From the NCBI GenBank assembly GCA_024402835.1, contig JAKSSZ010000013.1, forward strand, positions 1 through 12,030: 12,030 bases of DNA. Direction: 5' to 3'. The first letter of the stretch is position 1, and every line of letters begins with the position of its first letter. The DNA is from Alphaproteobacteria bacterium (GTDB lineage Bacteria; Pseudomonadota; Alphaproteobacteria; Rs-D84). Below, piece by piece: positions 6,751-12,030 of the stretch. Position numbers and translations under genes: made by a program. The notes below the pieces were generated by a model, which did no database searches, was not told where the DNA came from, and saw only the letters and a list, made by a program, of their open reading frames with translations.

Positions 6751-6930
6751 ATGAAAAAAGTATTTGATTATATAAAGTCAGTTCGTAGCGAATGGTTCAA
6801 GATTGTATGGCCAAATCGTGAAACTGTTGTAAAAACTACTGTAATGATATTTATTTTTTCTGGTCTTGCAGCATTGTTCTTTTTTGTTGTAGATAGCATT
6901 TTAAATGCTTTAGTTGGTTGGATTTTTTAA
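6751..6930 (+). CDS. secE: Preprotein translocase subunit SecE
   Basis: SecE is the small essential clamp subunit of the SecYEG protein channel in the inner membrane. The 59-residue product has the family layout: an amphipathic N-terminal segment with SVRSEWFKIVWPNRETVVKTT (W-P-x-R-x-E/T is the SecE signature) and then one membrane helix (about 31-56). This short, single-helix form is usual outside enteric bacteria, whose SecE has two extra helices. The ATG at 6751 is preceded by GGAAAA. Longer in-frame readings from 6610 would translate through tRNA-Trp and are not credible. nusG follows after 18 bp. Confidence 0.95.
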   Translation: MKKVFDYIKSVRSEWFKIVWPNRETVVKTTVMIFIFSGLAALFFFVVDSILNALVGWIF

Positions 6931-6948
6931 CTGATAAAGGAATGGACT

Positions 6949-7494
6949 ATGGAAGAAAAAATGCAGTGGTATGTCGTGACTGTAAGGACTGGGTGCGAAG
7001 ATAAAATAGCACGCGAATTACGTGAACAAATAGATAGACGTAAATTAAATGCTTATTTTGGTGAAATTTTGGTTCCAACACGTGAAGTTTTTACTCTAAA
7101 AGCAGGTAAACGTGTAAAAACAGAAAAGAAATTTTTCCCTGGTTATGTAGTTGTTCAAATGGTTATGAATAACGAAACATATTCTTTAATAAAGATGATA
7201 CCACAAGTTTTGATGTTTTTGGGACAACGTGTTAATGGTCAACCAAAACCACTTCCTGTCAGTGAAGCAGAAGTTAAAAGATTATTAAAACAAGTAGAAG
7301 ATGAATCTGTAGTAGCCGAAGATGTAACTTACGAAGATGGCCAAGAAATTATGGTTGTTGATGGGCCTTTTACGGGATTCAAAGGTATTACATCAAATGT
7401 TGATAATGCAAAGCAAAAAATGGTTGCTATAATATCAGTTTTTGACCGCGAAACAAGTGTAGAACTTGGTTTTAATCAGGTCGAAAGAGTATAG
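6949..7494 (+). CDS. nusG: Transcription termination/antitermination protein NusG
   Basis: NusG binds RNA polymerase and couples it to Rho or to ribosomal protein S10. The 181-residue product shows the NGN domain (about 5-115), with WYVVTVRTGCEDKIARELRE near the start and FFPGYVVVQM around 62-71. The KOW domain (about 128-181) begins DGPFTGFKG and ends FDRETSVELGFNQVERV. The length is normal. The ATG at 6949 has AAGGA upstream at good spacing; a second ATG at 6961 would remove four residues. The TAG stop lies inside a hairpin (7490-7509). Confidence 0.97.
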   Translation: MEEKMQWYVVTVRTGCEDKIARELREQIDRRKLNAYFGEILVPTREVFTLKAGKRVKTEKKFFPGYVVVQMVMNNETYSLIKMIPQVLMFLGQRVNGQPKPLPVSEAEVKRLLKQVEDESVVAEDVTYEDGQEIMVVDGPFTGFKGITSNVDNAKQKMVAIISVFDRETSVELGFNQVERV

Positions 7495-7509
7495 TCAGAA
7501 ATGACTATA
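7490..7509 (+). promoter_or_regulatory. GAAA-capped hairpin over the nusG stop codon
   Basis: TATAGTCA (7490-7497) and TGACTATA (7502-7509) form a perfect 8-bp stem with a GAAA tetraloop; the TAG stop (7492-7494) is inside the 5' arm. AAAAAT rather than a T run follows, so it is not a classic terminator. A role in processing or 3'-end protection between nusG and rplK is possible. Confidence 0.5.
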
Positions 7510-7515
7510 TAAAAA

Positions 7516-7570
7516 TGTGGTAGATGTGCCAACATCGCACCACAACACTAACCGGATGTGATAAACATCT
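7516..7570 (+). promoter_or_regulatory. Candidate L1-binding autoregulatory leader of rplK-rplA
   Basis: Two hairpins lie just upstream of rplK. In the first, TGTGGT (7516-7521) pairs with ACCACA (7539-7544); inside it GATGT (7523-7527) pairs with ACATC (7532-7536), leaving an asymmetric internal loop of A opposite GC. In the second, GGATGT (7554-7559) pairs with ACATCT (7565-7570). Ribosomal protein L1 is known to repress the L11 operon by binding a leader with two short helices joined by an asymmetric loop. The first hairpin fits that shape, but the assignment is inference. Confidence 0.45.
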
Positions 7571-7589
7571 AATAAAATGGAGTGAAAAA

Positions 7590-8021
7590 ATGGCAAAAAA
7601 AGAAATCAAAGGAATGGTTAAATTACTCGTTCCTGCAAAACAAGCAAATCCGGCTCCTCCTATTGGACCTGCTTTGGGTGCTGCTGGTGTAAATATAGCA
7701 GAATTCTGCAAACAATTTAATGACAGAACAGCTGATAAAACTCCTGGAATGCCAATTCCTTGTATAATCACTGTTTATACAGATCGTAGTTTTGAATTTA
7801 TTATGAAACTACCACCTGTGTCATATTATATTAAAAACGCATTGAAATTAAAATCTGGTTCTAAAAAACCGGGTCGTGATTTTGTTGGAACTATTTCCAA
7901 ATCACAAATTGAAGAAATCGCAAAAGCAAAAATGCCAGATTTAAATTGTTCTACTATTGAATCTGCTTGCAATATAGTTGCTGGTCAATGTCGTTCTATG
8001 GGCGTAAAAGTGGGGGAATAA
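7590..8021 (+). CDS. rplK: 50S ribosomal protein L11
   Basis: L11 builds the GTPase-associated centre of the large subunit with 23S rRNA and the L10-L12 stalk. The 143-residue product is full length. The N-terminal domain contains KLLVPAKQANPAPPIGPALG with the conserved proline pair, and the C-terminal rRNA-binding domain (about 75-143) contains KSGSKKPGRDFVGTIS. The ATG at 7590 follows GGAGTG and gives the family N-terminus MAKKEIKG. An in-frame start at 7524 would run through the leader hairpins and is rejected. rplA begins 3 bp after the stop, suggesting coupled translation. Confidence 0.97.
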   Translation: MAKKEIKGMVKLLVPAKQANPAPPIGPALGAAGVNIAEFCKQFNDRTADKTPGMPIPCIITVYTDRSFEFIMKLPPVSYYIKNALKLKSGSKKPGRDFVGTISKSQIEEIAKAKMPDLNCSTIESACNIVAGQCRSMGVKVGE

Positions 8022-8024
8022 GAT

Positions 8025-8699
8025 ATGAAAGTTACAAAAAGAAAACAAGCGTGGTCTTCATTAGACGCTAAAAAAGTTTATTCCCTAACAGATGCTATTG
8101 AAACATTACGTGGTTTTTGTTCTTCTAAATTTGATGAAAGTTTAGAAATTGCAATAAAATTGGGTATAGATGTTGCAAAAGCAGATCAAAATGTTCGTGG
8201 AATGTTGTCTTTACCAAATGGAACAGGTAAATCTGTAAGGGTTGCTGTATTCACTGTTAATTCACTGAGTGAAGCACAAAAAGCCGGTGCAGATGTTGTC
8301 GGTGGTGAAGAATTAATTGATAAAGTAGCTGGTGGTTTCTTGGATTTTGATAGGGTTATAGCCACACCAGATATGATGCCAAAAATGTCAAAAATTGCTC
8401 GTATTTTGGGACCAAAAGGTTTAATGCCTAATCCAAAACTTGGAACAGTTACAAATAATGTAGCAGACGCAGTTGCAAATGCAAAAGCTGGACAAATTGA
8501 ATACCGTGCTGAAAAAATGGGTATTGTTCATGCTGGTATTGGTAAAATGTCTTTTGCTACAGAAAAGTTGGTTGAAAATGCAAATGCGTTGATTGACCAA
8601 TTGAAAAAAGTTAAACCTGCATCCGCAAAGGGTCAATATATCCTTGGTTGCAGTGTTGCTACAACCCAAGGCCCAGGCCTGAAAGTTGAAGTAAAATAA
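8025..8699 (+). CDS. rplA: 50S ribosomal protein L1
   Basis: L1 forms the mobile stalk next to the E site and, in many bacteria, represses its own operon by binding mRNA. The 224-residue product has the family landmarks: DESLEIAIKLGIDVAKADQNVRG (about 38-60), the second-domain segment IATPDMMPKMSKIARILGPKGLMPNPKLGT (about 112-141) and a C-terminal K-x-GQYILGCSVATTQGPGLKV stretch. It is a little shorter than E. coli L1 (234), without a missing core motif. The start at 8025 lies 3 bp from the rplK stop, and the ribosome site GGGGGA is within the rplK end. Confidence 0.97.
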   Translation: MKVTKRKQAWSSLDAKKVYSLTDAIETLRGFCSSKFDESLEIAIKLGIDVAKADQNVRGMLSLPNGTGKSVRVAVFTVNSLSEAQKAGADVVGGEELIDKVAGGFLDFDRVIATPDMMPKMSKIARILGPKGLMPNPKLGTVTNNVADAVANAKAGQIEYRAEKMGIVHAGIGKMSFATEKLVENANALIDQLKKVKPASAKGQYILGCSVATTQGPGLKVEVK

Positions 8700-8700
8700 T

Positions 8701-8723
8701 TTATGGTGGTATTTCCACCATAA
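8701..8723 (+). promoter_or_regulatory. Hairpin directly after rplA
   Basis: TTATGGTGG (8701-8709) and CCACCATAA (8715-8723) form a perfect 9-bp stem with a TATTT loop, starting two bases after the rplA stop. It is followed by AAAAGAG, not T residues, so it is more likely a processing or stabilising hairpin between the L11 and L10 units than a Rho-independent terminator. Confidence 0.55.
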
Positions 8724-8730
8724 AAAGAGA

Positions 8731-8820
8731 TTTCTGTCCGTGACTGATGGTGTGGTATTCCACTTAATTCCCATCATAGACAAAGAAGATTCTTTGGGGC
8801 AGAAACAACAGAGCCCCACC
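8731..8820 (+). promoter_or_regulatory. Candidate L10 leader upstream of rplJ
   Basis: The 176-bp space before rplJ is highly structured. A long-range stem pairs TTTCTGTCC (8731-8739) with GGGCAGAAA (8797-8805), with one G-T pair. Inside it TGATGG (8745-8750) pairs with CCATCA (8771-8776), topped by GTGG/CCAC (8752-8755 and 8760-8763). An alternative stem GGGGC (8796-8800) with GCCCC (8813-8817) shares bases with the long-range stem. In many bacteria the L10-L12 complex binds such a leader to repress rplJL. Position and architecture fit, but I could not compare it with the family model. Confidence 0.6.
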
Positions 8821-8876
8821 TGTGCGCAAGCAAAGATGGAAAATTAACAAACGAAGCTTAAAAGGATATAATCAAG

Positions 8877-9356
8877 ATGAAACGCGAAGAAAAGTCAAAT
8901 TTGATTTCAGCGTTGCAATCGTCCTTGAAGGAAGCAAACGGTGTTTTTGTCATAGAAAATAACGGTTTAACTGTGAAAGAAATGGAATCATTACGTAATG
9001 AATTACGTCCATTGGTTTCTTTGTTCAAAGTTATTAAAAACCGTCTTGTAAAATTGGCATTAAAAGATACTGATTTTGCACCTGTATCCGATTTAATGAA
9101 ACATCCAACAGCTGTTGCAGTTGCAACAGATGCTTTGGCTGTTACAAAAGTTTTGGCAAAATTTGCTGAAGAACATCAGAATTTAACCATCGTTGGTGGT
9201 AAAATGGATGCCGAACTTTTGGATATGGACGGTGTTATGCAATTATCCAAGCTTCCGTCTTTGTTGGAAATCCGTTCTACTATTGCACGTATCTTGGTAG
9301 AACCTGCTAGTCGTTTAGCACGTGTTTCCGCAGAGTATGGAAAGAAACAAAACTAA
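8877..9356 (+). CDS. rplJ: 50S ribosomal protein L10
   Basis: L10 anchors the L7/L12 dimers to the ribosome stalk and serves with them as repressor of this operon. The 159-residue product has the rRNA-binding N-terminal domain, including GVFVIENNGLTVKEMESLR (about 22-40), the helix FKVIKNRLVKLALKDT and the HPTAVAVA motif. After the KLPSLLEIRSTIARILVEPASRLARV segment comes a shortened C-terminal helix; typical L10 is 165-175 residues, so slightly fewer residues remain for docking L12 dimers. The ATG at 8877 is preceded by AAAAGGA. rplL follows after 22 bp. Confidence 0.96.
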   Translation: MKREEKSNLISALQSSLKEANGVFVIENNGLTVKEMESLRNELRPLVSLFKVIKNRLVKLALKDTDFAPVSDLMKHPTAVAVATDALAVTKVLAKFAEEHQNLTIVGGKMDAELLDMDGVMQLSKLPSLLEIRSTIARILVEPASRLARVSAEYGKKQN

Positions 9357-9378
9357 AAAAACTCTAAAGGAGTAAAAA

Positions 9379-9747
9379 ATGGCAGATATTCAAAAAATAG
9401 TTGAAGAATTGTCAAAATTAACTGTTCAAGAAGCAGTTGAATTATCAAAAGCATTAGAAGAAACTTGGGGCGTAAGTGCCGCAGCCGCAGTTGCAGTTGC
9501 AGCAGGTCCAGTTGCTGGTGCAGCAGCAGAAGAAAAAACAGAATTTGATGTTGTATTGGCAGAAGTTGGTGCAAACAAATTGGCTGTTATCAAAGCTGTA
9601 AAAGATATCACAGGTTTGGGTTTAACAGAAGCAAAAGCTTTGGTTGAATCTGCACCAAAAGCGATAAAAGAAGCAGTTGCAAAAGATGAAGCTGAAAAAA
9701 TGAAAGCTACATTAGAAGCAGCTGGTGCAAAAGTAGAAATGAAATAA
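9379..9747 (+). CDS. rplL: 50S ribosomal protein L7/L12
   Basis: L7/L12 is the multicopy stalk protein that recruits and stimulates translation GTPases. The 122-residue product shows the N-terminal dimerisation domain (1-33, with EELSKLTVQEAVELSKALEE), an Ala/Val/Gly-rich hinge (about 34-52) and the C-terminal factor-binding domain (about 53-122). The latter carries EFDVVLAEVGANKLAVIKAV and the classic GLGLTEAKALVESAPKAIKE. Length and start are normal; AAAGGAG precedes the ATG at 9379. It is the last gene before a spacer of 175 bp with several hairpins leading to rpoB. Confidence 0.98.
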   Translation: MADIQKIVEELSKLTVQEAVELSKALEETWGVSAAAAVAVAAGPVAGAAAEEKTEFDVVLAEVGANKLAVIKAVKDITGLGLTEAKALVESAPKAIKEAVAKDEAEKMKATLEAAGAKVEMK

Positions 9748-9761
9748 TTTCTATTTTTGAT

Positions 9762-9842
9762 GGAATCTGAAAAAGATTCTAAAAAAATATGAATTGTGAA
9801 AACAATTCCGCCGCTTGTCAAAGGGGAAACCTTTTGACAGGC
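9762..9842 (+). promoter_or_regulatory. Three tandem hairpins in the rplL-rpoB spacer
   Basis: First, GGAATCT (9762-9768) pairs with AGATTCT (9774-9780) around GAAAA. Second, GAATTGT (9791-9797) pairs with ACAATTC (9802-9808) around a GAAA tetraloop. Third, a stem of up to 13 bp pairs 9813-9825 with 9830-9842 around another GAAA tetraloop. None has a following T run. An attenuator or RNase processing site between rplL and rpoB is known in E. coli, where it balances ribosomal protein and polymerase output. A similar role here is inference. Confidence 0.6.
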
Positions 9843-9852
9843 ATACAGGCGT

Positions 9853-9872
9853 AAAAAGTGTATAACTTTTTT
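9853..9872 (+). other. Weak AT-rich hairpin ending in a T run
   Basis: AAAAAGT (9853-9859) pairs with ACTTTTT (9865-9871) around GTATA, and one further T follows at 9872. The stem has a single G-C pair, so it would be a poor terminator at best. It could give partial attenuation together with the three hairpins just before it. Confidence 0.3.
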
Positions 9873-9922
9873 CGTTTGCAAAATAAAAAGACAGAAGAGA
9901 AAAAAATAAAAGGATTCAGAAC

Positions 9923-12030
9923 ATGGCAGTTATTCAGAAACTTAGAAAATCTTTTGGTAAAAGTTTTTTGCAAACTCCGCTCCCTAATTTAGTTGAGATT
10001 CAAAAAAGTTCTTTCGAGAAATTTTTACAAGCAGATGTTAACCCATCAGAAAGAAAAAATATGGGTTTACAGAACGTATTTAAATCTATTTTTCCTATGA
10101 AAGACCGTGATAATGGTACAGCAGAGTTAGAATTTGTTGAGTATTATTTAGATAAACCTCTTTATACTGTTCAAGAATGTATGTTACGTAACTTGACGTA
10201 TTCAAGAAGATTAAAAGTAAAGTTAAGATTGACTTTATGGGATATTGCAGAAGATGGAAAAAGATCTTTGCGTGATATCAAAGAACAAGAAGTATTTTTA
10301 GGCGATATTCCAGAAATGACAGAACGTGGAAGTTTTATCGCTGCTGGTGTTGAACGTGTAATAGTATCACAAATGCACCGTTCTATGGGTGTAAGTTTTG
10401 ATACAACCAGGGAAGCCAAAATGGCTGGAAATCCTATGGCTTATGAAGCACGTATAAACCCAGAACGTGGAAGTTGGATTGAATTTACACAAAGCAACAA
10501 AGGTATAATTAATTTACGTATAGATAAACGTTCCAAAAAATTACCTGTGACTGTATTTTTACGTTGTTTGCCATGTGAAGCAGATGAAAAGAAATTTGCG
10601 GCAGACATGTATAGAACAGATATACGTGGTATGAGTAATGAAGAAATTCTGGGGAACTTTTATCAAAAGATGACTTTGAATCGTGAAAAAGAATTATGGG
10701 TCGCTGATACTGCCTCGTTGACCGATTTATTTGATGTTCAAGGTTATAATCTGGATAAGTTTCGTTTACCTTATGATGTGATAAATGCAAAGACAGGTGA
10801 AGTTATTTTAGAGAAAGGCAAAACACTTAATGCGAAAAGTGTTTCAAAAATAACTACAAAGAAATTTGCAAGAACACAAGATTCTTTGGTAAATGAATAT
10901 CTTTTTGATTCAATTACGGATGGTGATAATGTTTTATTCCCAGCTGGTACAAAATTAACCGAAGATGTTTTAAAAGATATAGATAATTTAAATATAAACA
11001 CAATTTCTGTTGTGATTATTGATAATAAAAATATATCAAATCATATTTGTGAAACATTGTTGACAGATACATATCAAACACGTGAAGATGCTTTGAAAGC
11101 AATTTGCGATATTATGCGTCCGGGTGACAGACCAACACTAGAAGTTGCATTAAGAGAATTCTTGAAACAAGGATTTAATTCAACTTACTATGATTTGTCC
11201 GAAGTTGGTCGTTTTAAATTAAATAAACGTTTGGGACTTAATTCTGGTAAAAGTGAAGATGAAGAACTTACTTTGTCAAAGAAAGATTTCTTGGCTACAC
11301 TGAAAATGTTGACCAAAATTATTGATGGCAAAGAAAAAATAGATGATATTGATAATTTATCAAATCGTCGTATTCGTCCAGTTGGTGAATTATTGGAACA
11401 AACTTTCAGAACAGGTATGCTTCGCATAGAACGTCTTGTTCGTGATGCTTTGGCTGGTGCCACAGAATTGGATTCTAAAAAACCACAAGATGTTATAAAT
11501 GCTAAACCATTAACATCTATGATTTCTGAATTTTTGGGAACATCTCAATTATCACAATTTATGGATGCGTATAATCCTTTGGCAGAATTGGAACATAAAC
11601 GTTTGATTTCTGCTTTGGGACCTGGTGGATTAAATCGTGAACGCGCTGGAATAGATGTCCGAGACGTTCATCCAACACATTATGGTCGTTTGTGTCCTAT
11701 ACACACCCCCGAAGGTGCAAATATTGGACTTATCAGCCATTTGGCTTCTTATGCCCGTGTAAATAAATACGGATTCATAGAAACTCCTTACTATGTTGTG
11801 AAAGATGGTAAAATAACAGATGAAATGAAATACCTAACAGCAGATGAAGAAAAAGGTGCTTATATTGCCCAAGGAAATACCCCTGCTGATGAAAAAGGTG
11901 CATTAAAAGAAGATTTTGTTACAGCACGTAAGGATGGTGATTTCGTTATGGTACCAAAAGAAAATGTCAATTACATTGACGTTGCACCACGTAAAGTTGT
12001 TTCCATAGCAACAGGTTTAATACCTTTTGT
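9923..12030 (+). CDS. rpoB: DNA-directed RNA polymerase beta subunit (5' half, runs off window)
   Basis: The beta subunit forms one jaw of the polymerase active-site cleft and the rifampicin pocket. About 702 residues are visible, roughly half of the usual 1350. The N-terminus has LPNLVEIQKSSFEKFL. The protrusion and lobe regions follow with GDIPEMTERGSFIAAGVERVIVSQMHRS and the fork/rifampicin region GTSQLSQFMDAYNPLAELEHKR (from about 535). Next comes LGPGGLNRERAG, then VRDVHPTHYGRLCPIHTPEGANIGL. Residue 561 is Leu where E. coli has Arg529; counterparts of Asp516 (548), His526 (558) and Ser531 (563) are kept. The ATG at 9923 follows AAAGGA at eight bases. No frameshift is visible. rpoC would be expected just beyond the window. 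Confidence 0.98.
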   Translation, partial: MAVIQKLRKSFGKSFLQTPLPNLVEIQKSSFEKFLQADVNPSERKNMGLQNVFKSIFPMKDRDNGTAELEFVEYYLDKPLYTVQECMLRNLTYSRRLKVKLRLTLWDIAEDGKRSLRDIKEQEVFLGDIPEMTERGSFIAAGVERVIVSQMHRSMGVSFDTTREAKMAGNPMAYEARINPERGSWIEFTQSNKGIINLRIDKRSKKLPVTVFLRCLPCEADEKKFAADMYRTDIRGMSNEEILGNFYQKMTLNREKELWVADTASLTDLFDVQGYNLDKFRLPYDVINAKTGEVILEKGKTLNAKSVSKITTKKFARTQDSLVNEYLFDSITDGDNVLFPAGTKLTEDVLKDIDNLNINTISVVIIDNKNISNHICETLLTDTYQTREDALKAICDIMRPGDRPTLEVALREFLKQGFNSTYYDLSEVGRFKLNKRLGLNSGKSEDEELTLSKKDFLATLKMLTKIIDGKEKIDDIDNLSNRRIRPVGELLEQTFRTGMLRIERLVRDALAGATELDSKKPQDVINAKPLTSMISEFLGTSQLSQFMDAYNPLAELEHKRLISALGPGGLNRERAGIDVRDVHPTHYGRLCPIHTPEGANIGLISHLASYARVNKYGFIETPYYVVKDGKITDEMKYLTADEEKGAYIAQGNTPADEKGALKEDFVTARKDGDFVMVPKENVNYIDVAPRKVVSIATGLIPF

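Noticed and set aside
7524..7589. Upstream extension of rplK
   Set aside because: It lies in the structured leader and is absent from the L11 family; the ATG at 7590 has GGAGTG in front.
8701..8723. A Rho-independent terminator ending the rplK-rplA unit
   Set aside because: The stem is perfect but followed by A residues rather than T, so termination is not supported on the plus strand.
9834..9866. A promoter for rpoB using the perfect TTGACA at 9834-9839
   Set aside because: The only -10-like hexamer (TATAAC at 9861) is 21 bp away, and TTGACA is part of the 3' arm of a strong RNA hairpin, which explains it better.
9353..9881. Minus-strand open frames opposite rplL
   Set aside because: They are shadows of the Ala/Lys-rich rplL codons with no start signal or recognisable product.

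Overview
The window looks like a chromosome segment of an AT-rich, Gram-negative, probably host-associated bacterium. An alphaproteobacterium-like lineage fits best: the secE-nusG-rplKAJL-rpoB order, a very short one-helix SecE, a P-type (VirB) secretion core and an alphaproteobacterial style of SPOR domain. That placement is inference; no 16S rRNA gene is present.

Layout. Positions 1-1464 (minus strand) hold a 3'-truncated U32-family gene that closely resembles TrhP/YegQ (tRNA U34 hydroxylation). Just upstream of it lies a 220-residue protein of unknown function made of two tandem copies of one domain. A tRNA-Thr(UGU) with its own promoter and terminator follows at 1598-1704 on the plus strand. 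Positions 1720-6409 (minus strand) carry three consecutive type IV secretion genes transcribed virB8 -> virB9 -> virB10. A divergent promoter region of about 230 bp (6410-6641) separates them from a long plus-strand block: tRNA-Trp(CCA), secE, nusG, rplK, rplA, rplJ, rplL and the first half of rpoB, which runs off the right edge.

The housekeeping half is conventional in gene order but rich in RNA structure. There are paired hairpins before rplK (candidate L1 autoregulatory site), a structured leader before rplJ (candidate L10 leader), and a run of hairpins between rplL and rpoB, two of them capped by GAAA. RpoB carries Leu where E. coli has Arg529, a residue of the rifampicin pocket.

The least ordinary part is the secretion block. 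VirB9 ends in a recognisable SPOR (peptidoglycan-binding) domain. VirB10 is about twice the usual length, with an ASH/choice-of-anchor-like periplasmic domain, a Glu-Pro repeat and a 200-residue cysteine-rich tail after the TrbI domain. The block lies alone between two tRNA genes, with no ATPase, VirB6, VirB7, VirB11 or VirD4 in view. My inference is an envelope-spanning VirB8-9-10 core adapted to bind peptidoglycan directly, with the rest of the machine encoded elsewhere.
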